64,000 bases of DNA, taken from contig OW387149.1 of the NCBI GenBank assembly GCA_936440205.1, positions 5,414,114 to 5,478,113 of the forward strand, in the 5' to 3' direction. Of the stretch, positions 41,023 through 53,111 are shown piece by piece. The position numbers and the translations under genes are program-made. The notes beneath the pieces are model-generated. The model was not told the DNA's origin and made no database searches. It saw only the letters and a program-made list of their open reading frames with translations. The stretch is from Lepidonotus clava. Its lineage: Eukaryota; Annelida; Polychaeta; Phyllodocida; Polynoidae. Every line of letters starts with the position of its first letter. The first letter of the stretch is position 1.

Positions 41023-43434
41023 GCCCTGCCCTCCCAGCTTTGTTTGTTGTGACTAACCATATCTGTTCTACTGGAGGCAACAACAGTACTCAGACTCTCT
41101 CGTGTTTTATGGGTTCCAAATCACGGTTTTCTATTTTCAGTATGTTTGAATTACATTCAACTGTCATTCATTTCTATCATTATTTTATCCGCACACAAGT
41201 CATTCGCAGTTACCAATGTAAACTGACTTCATTGCCCTCTCTCCTACACAAGGCAATGTTGACTAGGTTGGGTAAATAGCACAGCAGAGAATTGCATTGA
41301 AAAATGGTCAAGTTTATTAATTACCATATCATTACACTAAGGTCATAGTTATAGGGATTCTTCATTTCTCATGATTTCTATGGTATTACTTCAACAACAT
41401 AACTGTCTTGTGGTTGATCCTTTCTCACTTGTTAGTTAATTTCTATCTTATCCATGTTATTTCGAGAGCATCTAAGCACACATATTTAAGTGAAATTTTG
41501 TAGCAGTTGATGTATTTAGTAGTACAAAAAATTGTGTCATTCTTAAGTATTATTGGAAAAATTCCGGGTAAAAAAACACGTAATGGAACAAACTATAAGA
41601 CAAAGCGTTAAGGACCTGAGGAAAAGACTGCCTTGAAATACCGTTACCTTTAGTCTCTTAGCTTCTGCTGCAGGCTAGTGCTTCCATACTATGTGTTTAC
41701 TTAAACTGGCAACATTGTGCATAACCTAATTTAAAAACTCCAGTATTTATTTCATGATGGTATAGGTAAATAATGGCTAATATTCTGTTAGTTTCCTCAC
41801 CGGTTGACTCACCTACCAAACCTTACACTTGGGTTGCCTGACTTACAGCGACTCGCCTAGATACGTGGACGCCCCCTGGTGTTTTGTGTCCTAAGCTCAA
41901 GACTCTTTTCGGCCTGCCCGGAGTGCGCAGGCGCGGTGACCGACTCAGCGTTGTGTTAATCTTGTCATACCTCTCTGTACAATTTCAATGAGAATAAAAT
42001 GTACACGTATTTATTAAAACAGGCCTTCTTTTGTGAGTGCTCTTTTAGACGTGCAAGGACAATAATTGGTTGATGTAACATACAAAGGCTATTTGTTACA
42101 TTTGTTCTCCATGAAAACATAAAGGCTTCCATGTGAGTAAATTTATATGTAGGGGTTCAAAACAATTTTAACAAAATTAGCTATTTTCGTGGTCACATAA
42201 CCGAAGCATTTGGGGGTTTCAGACCCCTTGCTAACCACCTGGGGTAGAGTGAACATAATTACACTTATATATGGGGATATATATCTGCAACCCGGTAGCA
42301 AGTCCTACGTATATAAATTGCGTTCCTCTCCTAGTAGTTTCTGAGAGTAACTATAATAATAATTATTATGGTTTAGTATCTCCCGAGTTCTCCCTACAAC
42401 AAATAGCTATATTCTTATATATCATAAGGTATTTGAGTACATTCTGTATATTCTGTCACTAATGATTAATATAAAGTCAATGTGTTTATAATTCTATTAG
42501 TTTAAGTTATCGGCAAAATCTGTCGATATCGACCTACAGGTCAATAGCATAGTGTTGTTTGAATATTGTCAGATGCAATAGTTTTAATACTCAACTTCGA
42601 ATGTATGTCAAACATTATAATTATCCAAGAGAGTAGCACCTATTTTGTACTGCCTGGTATTGAACCATTTATATAAGTTTCGAATTGACTGCCAGAGGCT
42701 ATAGCCACTTCCCTAAATATTGAGACACCCGTTACGTACTTGGTCATTTCAAATAAGCTTATTCTTATACCATTTATTTTACTCACATTAAATAAAACCC
42801 AGGCCCTTTATGAAAAAGAAAGAAGTTAAAGGAAATCTTGTACATAATAAGGGATGAATATTTTTCAATGATGTTCGTTGAAGATAGCCTTTGCATACGG
42901 AACTAATGTTGCTAAACAAACATTCAAAACATCGTCAAAGTTATTCGACTTGTTTTAGTCTAATAGATTTAAGTTTTACGTCACAACAGGCTGTTTTTGA
43001 TATGGCCATGGCACTTTCTAATGTATTCTGGATACTCGTGTCTTAAGATGTTGGCAACCATGATATACTGGTATGCCCAATCCAAAATAGATTTCATTAA
43101 GCACCTATCGGATTCGCACCCATTCTGGTCTCCTGAGCAGAAATAATTACTTGGTAATGTTTGCATGACCACCATGTACATCTCCTTCCAGTCTTCACTT
43201 CCTGACTATATTTTCCATCTAAAGGAATTGCTTTATGTCGTTATTGATTCTGGCTCCCATTTTAGTTTCTTACTACTACATTTAAAATAATCTAGAGCTT
43301 TAATAGTCCAGTGCATTAAAAGATTTTGATTTTGTTGTTGAGTATTTTTTCACAAAACTAGAAATAACTTTATTAGAGACTTCATGTGGACACTCACAGA
43401 TTGAGTCCGTCAATGTCTCTCATTAGAGCAGATC
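41023..43434. other. No gene recognised
   Basis: AT-rich, mostly unique-looking. A possible polyadenylation signal lies at about 41992. Short chance frames only. Confidence 0.35.
41992..41997 (+). terminator. Possible polyadenylation signal AATAAA
   Basis: AATAAA occurs within GAGAATAAAATG and is followed some 35-50 bases later by a GT/T-rich stretch (TTCTTTTGTGAGTGCTCTTTT region). It could end a long receptor 3' UTR, but AATAAA is common in AT-rich DNA. Confidence 0.2.
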
Positions 43435-43905
43435 CATAGAACTAATAAGCCCATGCCACTGTGGGTGAATCCCAGGGTTGGACAAGGGTTGGACAAAATA
43501 ACTATATAAGGCATCCTGGTTTCTTAGGGTTGGGATTGTTGAAAGAAGCAAAAGATTATATTTTCCTATATCTCTGAGTACTGCTAAAACATTATGATTT
43601 CTTAAATCTTATGAATTGAAAAATTTACAGGTATGCCAGCTAATCAAAACGGTGTATTTCAAGGCAAAAATTAGCATTGGGCATTATGGGTGTGGTTGAC
43701 AGCCTTTAACATTGGTTCCTGTGAAAAAGGCCAACATATAAGGCTTCCCTTTGCAAATTCTACAAGCAATCTGTCAATCAAATTGTTTTGGTTAATTTCG
43801 TATTATACAACTCTGTCCAGGGAATAAGAACAGAGGCAATTTTGAAAGTATTTCATGGTCAACGTTATTGTTGGTGTAACCTGGGATGGGCTTATTGTGC
43901 TGCCA
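43435..43905 (+). repeat. Dispersed repeat R1, copy 2
   Basis: Diverged copy of 1421-1905 in the same orientation; see that entry for shared blocks. Both copies stop near GGG(A/T)TTATTGT, which may mark the family's end. Confidence 0.6.
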
Positions 43906-44320
43906 TCTACTGGTGTTAAACGATTCTCTATCCCGAGGTGAAGGGAATGGCTGTCTGTGAGTGGCTGAAATGAGGAAAGATAAAATGATAACAATGAAAT
44001 ATAATTAACAGGATAATCGCAATTATTTCTAAGTTATTTCATAGAAAAGGATCCATAACATCTCAAATGCTTTGAATGTTGGGGCAAATTCAATATTAAG
44101 TGCCTCACTGCCTAATTTTAGTCGTCACCATTTTCAGCCACTCAAAACCAGCCATCACCTTCACCTTGGGACAGAAAGGTATATGATATTGCCAGATGGC
44201 GCTACATTTAGTTCCGTGAGACTTTTCAGAGTTATAATTCCTCTGCCATCTAGAGTTCATTCCGTGCATTGAATTCGTTACTTTCTGCACAGCCTAAAGA
44301 TACTGTTATTTACTTCCACA
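43906..44320. other. No gene recognised
   Basis: Small inverted words (AGCCACTCAAAACC, GAGTGGCTGAAATG) suggest decayed repeat sequence. Nothing firm. Confidence 0.3.
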
Positions 44321-44405
44321 GGTTGGGTTCCCTGCATTATCTTCCATACCTCAGTGCTTGCATTGAGTTTGTGAGAGGTCCTTGGTTCAAATTCCAGGAC
44401 TTGCC
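44321..44405 (+). pseudogene. tRNA-like SINE head relic
   Basis: An A-box-like CCTCAGTGCTTGCATTGAG and, about 30 bases on, a good B-box GGTTCAAATTCC are placed as in a tRNA gene. The arms do not fold, so this is a relic of a tRNA-derived SINE. Confidence 0.4.
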
Positions 44406-44518
44406 TTTTGGCCGAAAACACTTAAAGGGACGTTCTCATCCTGCGATGGGACATAAATTGATTCGTTGTAACTCCCTGCCAGGTGCGCCAAATTCGTTAC
44501 GTGACCAATAATGTCTCC

Positions 44519-44520
<2 letters not shown>

Positions 44521-44549
<29 letters not shown>

Positions 44550-46740
44550 GGTAGTTTTTTATTCGGGTTCAGGGGTTCACCATGGGTGATCTTCCTTCCC
44601 CTCCCCTAACATAATACATCATTACATTATACTCCAATACTGTTGCAAAGTCATTGTAGTCCTGATTTTACATTTTTTGTGAAATCACATTACAGAACAC
44701 GGTAAACAGTCTGTTTGGACATAATCAATGAAATGAGATGAGATAGATGAGTAATAATATTGAGTTGCACAGTTAACAATACCATACCATTGAAATTATT
44801 ATATATTGCCAAAAGGATAATCAAAAGTATGTCTTAACCTCGGCAAGAATAGATGTTTCTCCCTCACATTTCTTACCTCTGGGGACAGTTTTGACCATTG
44901 ATTACATGCGCGGAATGATATACTATTTTGGAACTTTCGGTTACTTACTTTGGGAATTTTTAATATCAAACCATCCCGAGCCCGGGTGTAGATTGGTCGT
45001 TGATCTAACATTGTATTGTCGTCGCACAGTGTATAAGCATATGAGTACAAATGTATTTTCCTCCGGTTTTCGAGTGTAAAAATTTTAGCCTTTTCATGTA
45101 ATAATCTACTATGAAGTCTGTCCTGATAAGGAAGTCTATATTGATCAAATATTATTCTTAAACAATCATTTTGGATCGTTTGTAATTGTCGATTGACATA
45201 TTGTAGATTTTGGTCATACACAAAATCACCATAATCAAAATAGGGCAAGATCATTGACTTATATATACTTAGAGCGGCCTTCTCATCTATAAATTTTCTA
45301 ATTTTTCGCAAATATTTGACTTTACCCAGTACTTGGTTTGTCAGTTTAGTTCTGTGTTGAAAGAAATCTAAGTAAGGGTCAATGATCATGCCCAGATAAT
45401 TGAAATTAAATACCCTTTCAATTATCAAGTTGTCAACACATATATGGTCAAACAATGTAAGATCACAATTAAGGCCTTGCCCTGCCCTGTTCCGGTTTGG
45501 ATAAACTATCATCCATTTAGTTTTTAATTTATTTAGTGTTAGTATGTTATTTAAAAACCAATTATTTGCCAGGACCATCATCCTTTCCAGGTCGGATGGA
45601 TCTTTTGCTAAGATAACAGCATCATCAGCATAAAGGCATATATTGTTGGGAATTTTTTTTGCCAAATCATTTATATAAATAGAGAACAGGACAGGGCCTA
45701 AAACAGATCCCTGTGGAACCCCATATTTTATGTCCTGCATTGAGGATACATTACCATACATGTTAACACATTGCTTCCTCCCACACAAGTAAGCGGCAAA
45801 CCAATTGATAGTTTTTTGGTCACATCCAAGTAGATTCAGTTTCAATAGCAACATGTCATGTGATATGGAATCAAAGGCCTTACTTAGGTCCAAGAAAGCC
45901 AGATAGGATTTATCATAATTATTAATATTTGTGTAAACATTGTTCAATACAGAGCAAATAGCAGTTATCGTGGACCTGTTCTTCCGAAAGCCATGTTGCA
46001 TTGGTGTTATAAGTTGATTGTCTTCCAGAAAACTATTTAATCTTTTACAGACCAGTTTTTCAAATAATTTTCCAGGTAAAGGCAACAGAGTTATGGGTCG
46101 TAAATCCTTTACAAATTTAACTGCGGGGATTTTCGGCAATGGTATCACAGTACCTTCCTTCCATTTATCAGGAAAGATACCGGAATGTATTGAGCAGTTA
46201 AATATTTTTTGCAATCTGGTAGGCATGTGAATGAATACATCTTTCAAAACCATGGAATTCACATGTTCGATTGCTGCTGATTTTGTAACATCAATCTGTC
46301 TCACCACATTTAAGACATCATCAATAGTAAAATCATCAGCAAGTAGGTTACCAGCCACTTCATATACATTTTTACCCAGACCATAATTAGCCAATATATT
46401 TCTAACACCGCCAAGTGAGATAATAGTAGGTTTAGCCATCGATTCTCCAACATTTGCAAAGTAAGAGTTGATATACGTAGGCAGGTCATATTTATTATAC
46501 AACCTACCGTTTTCATCCCATAAGGAAGTAATAGTATTAGGATTACCATCTTGGGGGTATAAATCTTTAATAGTTTGCCAAAATTACGTTCCAAAAGTGG
46601 AAAACAAGTCTCCGGCCGTCGCGTCGCTAGGCTTACATTGCGGATGTATCTCATTGGACTCACGGACGAGAGCGTCTCTTTTAGCGAATCTTTGCCAAGC
46701 AAATTATTATCATTGATTGCCCTTGTCCTAATCATTAGGA
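44521..46740 (-). mobile_element. 5'-truncated LINE (Jockey/CR1-like)
   Basis: On the - strand the element has a reverse-transcriptase frame, a 3' UTR of about 250 bp (44551-44798) and an A-tail seen as the T-run at 44522-44550. Coding similarity seems to extend upstream of the long frame to about 46735. The endonuclease and first ORF are absent, the usual result of incomplete target-primed reverse transcription. No target duplication was identified. Confidence 0.85.
44799..46502 (-). CDS. LINE reverse transcriptase
   Basis: A 567-residue frame. Motifs in order: the finger region DLRPITLLP (about 133-141), GFRKNRST (171-178), catalytic LDLSKAFDSI (204-213), GVPQGSVLGP (261-270) and catalytic YADD (291-294), then thumb and a C-terminal region with the WSKLSPEVR-type motif common in CR1/L2/Jockey-group LINEs. 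No RNase H. The ATG used is internal; the same frame continues upstream across a stop at 46584-46586 (AALSDATAGDL-like region not assured), so the copy is probably dead. It would copy its own RNA at a nicked chromosomal site. Confidence 0.9.
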   Translation of the reverse strand: MYNKYDLPTYINSYFANVGESMAKPTIISLGGVRNILANYGLGKNVYEVAGNLLADDFTIDDVLNVVRQIDVTKSAAIEHVNSMVLKDVFIHMPTRLQKIFNCSIHSGIFPDKWKEGTVIPLPKIPAVKFVKDLRPITLLPLPGKLFEKLVCKRLNSFLEDNQLITPMQHGFRKNRSTITAICSVLNNVYTNINNYDKSYLAFLDLSKAFDSISHDMLLLKLNLLGCDQKTINWFAAYLCGRKQCVNMYGNVSSMQDIKYGVPQGSVLGPVLFSIYINDLAKKIPNNICLYADDAVILAKDPSDLERMMVLANNWFLNNILTLNKLKTKWMIVYPNRNRAGQGLNCDLTLFDHICVDNLIIERVFNFNYLGMIIDPYLDFFQHRTKLTNQVLGKVKYLRKIRKFIDEKAALSIYKSMILPYFDYGDFVYDQNLQYVNRQLQTIQNDCLRIIFDQYRLPYQDRLHSRLLHEKAKIFTLENRRKIHLYSYAYTLCDDNTMLDQRPIYTRARDGLILKIPKVSNRKFQNSISFRACNQWSKLSPEVRNVREKHLFLPRLRHTFDYPFGNI

Positions 46741-46879
46741 TGAGGCTATTACAGGAAATCAGTTATACATAATTTCATAATTCTATCTTATTAGATATAG
46801 GATATTATAAAAGGAATAATACAGGATATATACATCTCTTTAGTAATGATGGATTCAATTTCAAAGGCTGGATTCAATT

Positions 46880-47460
46880 TCCTAAGTAGTATGAGAAGAA
46901 TTCAAAACTGGAGGCACTGATTCTTCTTTTGTAAACACCTTTTTTGAAATAAAACCATATCTGTGACTACCCAAGACTACTTAAACAATGGCAACTCAAC
47001 AACAGTTCAGTATCAATGACTGCAACATAACGTCCATTCAACAGACAACTCAACTGGCCAATTAAGATGGGGAATTGCATCTCTAAAGAACAAGTAATTA
47101 ATAATGGAAGTTTATAATTAAATTAGATAAGGGTCACATAAAGCTCAGAAATAGTAAATCATCTTACACCAAACTTATGAGAACCCATCTAGCAGACTGT
47201 TAATCTGACAGTGCTAAACCTTTCTATATTATGATTGTCATATTGAGAAGACAAAACCTGTATTAGGAGACAAATTAATGAAAAGCTTAGAGGACTTGTT
47301 TTTTCAGTGAACTAAAAGACACAATTGCAACAATAACGTTACTGTGCAATGTATCAATGGAAGGTTGCAGCAATGTTATTGGGAGCCATCAGATTAACAT
47401 AACAAGAATCAAAACAGAACATTACTGCAACTTTATAATAACGCCACATGCTTGCCTGGA
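46880..47460. repeat. Dispersed repeat R2, copy 1
   Basis: 46905-47095 matches 60690-60890 (shared words include GTGACTACCCAAGACTACT and CAATGGCAACTCAACAACAG). 47105-47170 matches 63870-63940 (AAGCTCAGAAATAGTAAATC). The end (47330-47460) matches 265-420 inverted. The family has at least three partial copies here and no recognised protein. Confidence 0.75.
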
Positions 47461-48550
47461 TTCAGTTTGAATATTAAGGTACAGAAGTGAGAAATAGTTT
47501 TTCAATTTTGTGTTCTCCTAAGTTTTGGCAACTCTTTGTTTGGCAACACTTTGTTATATGAGTTATAGCATTAGATGTGTCTATCACTAGCAGTTGACTT
47601 CCTTATCATAAACTATGCACGCCCATGCCATTCCGTAAATACAAAAGTCTATTGATGCGAATACTGCATCATAGTGTGGAGTCTCAGGGGCCCCTGAGTC
47701 TACAGCCATAAACATTCATTATTGGTGCCAGTAGTGAAAGAGTTCAAACCTCCCACCCATATGCAGAATGTTTGGGTTCTGTAGATGCAAAGTGACAAAC
47801 AAACTGAATTCAACACACTTATTCAAGGTTTATTGACTTTTGTTAAAACAGCATGGCTGAAATCTTTAGTTCTACATTTTCTTCTGTTTAGAGTTAACAA
47901 ATTCAGTTATTTTCATGTTCAATGTTCAATGATCGTCAGCCCAACGGTGCTGAATCCAGCATACAGGTACTGTATTTACATGTGCCTTGCATATTCCTAT
48001 TCAACTCTGTGTTCTATCATGTGATAGATTCACGTGATAGAATAAGTATTCCAGACCTGCATAAGAAAGCTAAGCTTAATAGTTTAGAACAATGCAGAAA
48101 CTTTTGTTTGCTATCACTGATATATAAACAAATTTTGATTTTGGAAAACTTGTTTACCCCTGTATGCATAACCTGCCAGAGTTTAAAAAAGGTATTTAAG
48201 TTACCAAGTAAAATTCAATTATAAATTGTCATCAATTCTACAAAATGGTACAGTTATATGGGGTTCCTTGACTGAGACTGAAGAATTATCTTATTGTCTT
48301 GTATCTAATTTATTAGGTCCTGATTAGTCTTATGTGATATTGTGTACTCCATCAATTGATTATACATAGATTTTCTACTGTTCAATCTGGCAACAAATGT
48401 CTGTTTTCCCGAAATTTATACTCTCATCATTATTATTTCTACTACTCAATGTAATATTCTGAAAACTAGGGGTAACCCCAAAGATTATTACAATAAACAA
48501 ATTAAAAAAAGGATTGTGTAGTGATCAATTGACCCCTTGTGGTGGGGTCC
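47461..48550. other. No gene recognised
   Basis: AT-rich sequence downstream of dapF's stop codon (dapF is on the - strand). Its 3' UTR probably starts at 48550, but no canonical AATAAA was found on the - strand close by. Confidence 0.35.
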
Positions 48551-49438
48551 CTACTCTTTCCCCTTCTGGTCAGGCCCCCAGCTGCCCTTGACCTCCCTGA
48601 AGACGACAGACCTCAGTGAGTTTTTGGTGAAGGAGTTCCCAGTCCGCGTGTACCCGACACATACATCTGCCCCTGCTGCCCACTGCACCGCCATCTGCTG
48701 GGTACCATCTGCCATGCCTGCACGCATAGCCACTGAGACTGCAATGGCCATGGACCCTGCGCCACAGGCTAGGATCTCCGCCCCTTTTGCTGTGTCATAG
48801 CACCGGGCCCGCACCCCATCAGGGCCTGCGGTCACAAAATTGACGAAGACGATGAGGTCGCCCCCCAGGTGGCGGTGAAGGTGTGCCAGACGCCGACCCT
48901 CAGTAACCACATCAAGGTCAGTGAGGTCAGCGTCAGGTGGCAGGAAGTGGACGTAATGTGGACATCCAGTATTGGCGAACCAGCCATTGGCGCCCACTGC
49001 CACCACCTCTGGGATGTCAGCCATGGTGATGGTGACATCATACAGCCGCCCCGATGCCCCGCTGACCTCACAGCTCCCAGTTACATCATTGACAGATGCT
49101 GTGTGGACGCCATCACCAGCGACGAATGAGAAGTGGGCCCAGCTGTCTGCTGGTACCAGGCCGTACTCACAGGCCCAGGCTGCCACACATCGGGACCCAT
49201 TGCCGCAGACAGGTGCCAGCCCACACTGCCCCAGCCCCGTATGTACGCGCACTCTGTAGACCGCACCAGTGGCACCTTCTGTTGGCACCACCTCCATGAT
49301 GCCATTAGCGCCTGTGTCAGCCACCAGGCGGCGCTTGGCGTCTGTGTCGACCATGAAGGACATGTGCTGCCCCTTCCGGTTGTCAACAATGTCCAGCAAG
49401 TCTCCTGCCCCGTTCCACCGCTCGTACGGCACCGCCAT
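48551..49438 (-). CDS. dapF: Diaminopimelate epimerase (DapF)
   Basis: 295 residues, near the usual 270-280. The enzyme interconverts LL- and meso-diaminopimelate without cofactor, using two cysteines as acid and base, in the bacterial and plant lysine pathway. Both active-site motifs are present: CGNGSRC with Cys78 (family CGNGARC, E. coli Cys73) and ACGAGS with Cys225 (family CGTGA, Cys217). NTGCPHYVHF (156-165) matches the family's NTGxPHYV segment, and FVNFV supplies the conserved Asn200. The N-terminal WNGAGD stands where GLGND is usual. The ATG chosen is the first in frame and gives the standard N-terminus. One exon, GC-rich codons like the receptor exons. It may also act on another amino acid, as the wider epimerase fold does. 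Confidence 0.85.
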   Translation of the reverse strand: MAVPYERWNGAGDLLDIVDNRKGQHMSFMVDTDAKRRLVADTGANGIMEVVPTEGATGAVYRVRVHTGLGQCGLAPVCGNGSRCVAAWACEYGLVPADSWAHFSFVAGDGVHTASVNDVTGSCEVSGASGRLYDVTITMADIPEVVAVGANGWFANTGCPHYVHFLPPDADLTDLDVVTEGRRLAHLHRHLGGDLIVFVNFVTAGPDGVRARCYDTAKGAEILACGAGSMAIAVSVAMRAGMADGTQQMAVQWAAGADVCVGYTRTGNSFTKNSLRSVVFREVKGSWGPDQKGKE

Positions 49439-49452
49439 CTTGGAACCTGCGT
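49439..49452 (-). other. dapF 5' untranslated exon piece with splice acceptor
   Basis: Read on the - strand, a pyrimidine-rich stretch ends CCTTGCAG (AG at 49454-49453), and 14 bases then lead to the ATG. This suggests an intron in the 5' leader and so a gene adapted to the host. The partner donor was not identified. Confidence 0.45.
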
Positions 49453-49454
49453 CT

Positions 49455-50672
49455 GCAAGGCAACCAGAACCAGATAAAGAGAGCTGCTCAGAGCTGACAG
49501 ACCATAACGGTTAACCAATGCAGCGCTGTGATAAACAATTTTTTAATGTGATGTATCGAAATAGTATAATTAAAAGTAATATCTAGCTCCCAGCTAGACA
49601 GAATAGAAGTGTTTCCAGAGTAACATTTAAGACATGTCGTATGGTTTGTTCAAAGTACATTAACTCACCATATGTCCGTGGAACTGTTCTATTGAATAAA
49701 TTGTCAAAAGATATTCAGCATGCATCCCCTTGGTATCTTAATCCCCCTAATCTGCACTTTTTTATCTGCGAGGGCTTGCATGTAGCCAACATTATAGCAA
49801 GACCCATGTGGAGAGGAGATTTTCTTCTTTACCTTCCCCCCTCTGGTGTCCTAATCAACCTCATCTACCCTCTCCTATCCCTTTCAGGTGGCACCTGTTT
49901 TACTCTACCTGCCTTCCCACTGATCTGCCAAGAATCTAGCAGTATGAATGCCTCCTGGTTTCTTAAACTATCCGCCTTTGGTATCCTAATCCACCTCTTC
50001 TGCCTTCTGCTATCCCCTTCATTTGGAACATGTTTTACCCACCCTGCCCTCCCAACCATCTGCCAACAATCTACCAGTATGATTGCCTCCTGATTTTTGA
50101 AACTGTGGTGAACCACACCTTCAGGTAATCATATTTTCATACCTCTCTGATTTACACCAGCTGATTTTATTCATTGCCTTAAGCTGTTTTGTGTGTTGTA
50201 TTTATCACACATCAATAATTGCTGTGTAAGAATCTATATTTTTTATAAGCATTTTTTAACTGGTCAAATCTTGCTAATATTCTGATATTCTTCACTGCAC
50301 CAGTATATTTACATACTTTGTTTATATAGCTTCCTTATACATTAAATTTATGGTATTATAAAAAAGATTGTACTGTCTTATCTCTCTCTCCAATGAGTGC
50401 TGAAACACAAGAGCAATTCTTTCATACTCAGCAGTCAGTAGTTGTTGGTGTAGCCTCAGTTCGGGTTATGTTCTAATCTATTGTCAGCTAGATATTGAAT
50501 TAACCTGCTGTTTCACCAATATGGCTTTCCCACTTTGACCCACCTATACTGCTTTTGAAAACCAGTTTACTGAATACATTAAAAAAAAAGATATGAAAGG
50601 CCCATTTGAAAGCCAGTCTAACAGAAAAAAAAGCCCTGGCTGAACTGCTTTTGAACACCAGTTTACCAAATA
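49455..50672. other. No gene recognised; upstream of dapF
   Basis: A diverged tandem duplication of about 128 bp lies at roughly 49850-50104 (shared words TCCTAATC, CCACCTCTTCTGCC-like, CAATCTA, AGTATGA, TTGCCTCCTG). The remainder is AT-rich. Confidence 0.4.
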
Positions 50673-51134
50673 TGTTAGGTTAATAGTAACATTTTTATTT
50701 AAGGGATTTACATGGGGGACCTTTTACGGTCAATCTAGACCCTTCCTTACACAGTCATCACCCCCCACCTCCCTCAGTCATGGTTGGGTGGCACAGGAGG
50801 CCTCCTCCCACCACCGGTAGCCATGAAATGGACACACAGTGACAGACTGTGAAAGGGAGCAGAGGTTACTAGTCAGATTAAGGTCCGTACTAGTTCAGGT
50901 ACTCTAAATTGGGGATTCCAAAACTTAACAATTTTATATCAAGCAGTAGCAAAAGCATTCGTGGTGGTCACACTTATTTGATATTCTATATTTTAATCAT
51001 ATTTGTCTTGTCACTGTGTCATTATTTACTATATTCTAATCTGTGAAGCTTGCATAGCTCACATTGAGATAGAAACATATTTAAACATAACATTGATATA
51101 AAGCTTACATTGGTAAACATAATTAAACATAACA
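50673..51134 (+). repeat. 5' LTR of the fossil Gypsy-like element
   Basis: 462 bp, starting TGTTAGG and ending ACATAACA, with a diverged partner at 58469-58558 plus 59655-60042. The TG...CA ends and the primer-site-like TGG directly after it support the boundaries. Confidence 0.85.
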
Positions 51135-51413
51135 TTGGTGGAAATACACAGGTATTGATTGACACTGCATGAATGCTAAGGTACCATCACAAGTTGACAG
51201 AAGGCTACGTCGTAGGTTATTTAGAGAACTTTTGAGGGAGACAAACCTTTTCATCCCGCACCAGAGAGGGTCAAGCTGCAACACCTACCTTTCTTCAACT
51301 TAGCAGATCAACACTCTGGTAACCTTTCCCATTCATCAAGTGAAGGTGAGCTAAATTTTCATTTTAATCAGTCAGAAGGAGAAACATCTCAGGAATCAGA
51401 CCACGAGGTAAAC

Positions 51414-52400
51414 ATGGCCGATCAAGCACAAAGGGAGGCCATGAGGCATGTTGATGCCGCTAACAGATGCCGCTATAAATCCTTGCAACCCATCCCATTT
51501 ACCACTAATGAATTAGAAGTTATTCTCTGGGTGGTAAACTATGAAGAATACATATGTAGGGTGTATGGGGAGGACAATGCTTTGAAAGTAGAGCATCTAA
51601 TCACCCACGTGTCTCCCACAGTTTACTACTTTGTTAGGGGCATGCATAACTGGAAGGAGGTAAAGAGATATATTCTAGAACTGACAGGGCCTAGTGCAGA
51701 GAGGAAATATCAGTTGATAAAATGACTCTCACAAAAAGCAGGAGAGGACTGCCATGCCTTTTATCTTAGGGTTTTGGAAGTTTCTGGCCAGAAGGGCAGA
51801 AATGAGCCTAATAATATTTTAAATATCTACAAAGATGGTTTGCTATCTGGAGTCAGGGAAAAGATTGTCGTAGCCGACTATGACAACCTGAATGCCCTCA
51901 CTAGAGCAGCACAGGTCGCATATGAGACCTTTAAGAGTAGCACTCAGAATATGGAAAGGCTAACTGCTTCAGAGGCCCATATTAGATTAGTTGGGGGTAG
52001 GGTGGAGTCAGTCCCATCACAGGTAAATGCACAGGTAATGGACAAATTGGTCTCGGTTCTGCAAATCAATGACAAGATGTTGGCCCCAATCCACCAGACC
52101 ATGGCTCAACCTGTACAACAGCAAGCCGCCACTCCAGCCCCTATGGTAACAAATCAAACAGCATTACAGGGGTCCGGCTATCATGTTGAATGCTGGAATT
52201 GTAAGGGAAATCACTTTCAGTCACGGTGCCCACTCCTCCCATCACCGTCTAGAAGGGGGCGAGGAACAAACCAGCAATCTAGAGGCCAACATAGGGGGTC
52301 TGGAAGGGGCAATGGTAGAGGAAACTTTAGGGGCTACAACAGGCAGTATTCTAATGGCAGTCACAATCAGAGAGGAAGATTTAACAGGGGAATGATATAA
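51414..52400 (+). pseudogene. gag-like region of the fossil element
   Basis: The first part resembles the retrotransposon gag capsid fold region (helical, with the VEHLITHVSP segment). The last part has a CCHC-type zinc knuckle (CWNCKGNHFQSRC) followed by an Arg/Gly-rich RNA-binding tail. Fossil, broken. Confidence 0.7.
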
Positions 52401-53111
52401 TGGAGGACAGTACAATGACCAACATATGTCCCAAGGTGCTTGATATGTTGGGGAAAATAGGTAGCAAGGTCCATCTAATCCATTAACTAGAGAACAGTGT
52501 GTGGAGGTGGCCCAAATGATGCTAAGTACGTCCGGTCAGGGAAACTAAGATTGGGTCCTCAGAATAATATCCTGTGTTCTGAAAGGCCCACCTCAGACTA
52601 TGTTTTCAACAAAGGTAGACCAGCTAAGGATATACAACAGGATGCACAGCCTTACAGTCCTGGACCAAAGCATATGCTGTACTATCCAATGAACAAGGGT
52701 GCTTTTAATTCTCATCCACCAGAGAAAATAATAGCAGAACTTGGTTTAATTGAGGTGTTTGGTTACAGGGACCACTCAGCAACTTGGGATAGTTCAGATA
52801 AAGAACAAGTAGAGAACCACCCCATACATAACAACACAATGTATATTCAGGGCATAGGCAACACAGAAAAGGCCGCCCTGATATACAGCCCTGAGAATGT
52901 TAACTTAGACAGCTATTCAGACTATGAACGACGGGAGGATGTGGGACCAAAAGGTTGAGACAGCTATAGAAAAGATGGATACACATCCACGGAAGAGACC
53001 TATTTACCCATTTCAGGGGAAAAGAACATAAATATACAAGGGAATAGTGATAGATCAAATAGAAAGGGTGAAAATGATGCATATGGATTTGGTCCTGAAA
53101 TACCATTATGC

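Noticed and set aside
39614-41279. Long overlapping + strand frames (up to 354 codons) rich in Cys, Gly, Val and Trp
   Set aside because: All three frames and several - strand frames are open because of a 34-bp repeat without stops. No domain, splice or base-composition signal of coding.
48832-49518. Other frames on both strands over dapF
   Set aside because: Only the 295-residue - strand frame shows DapF motifs.
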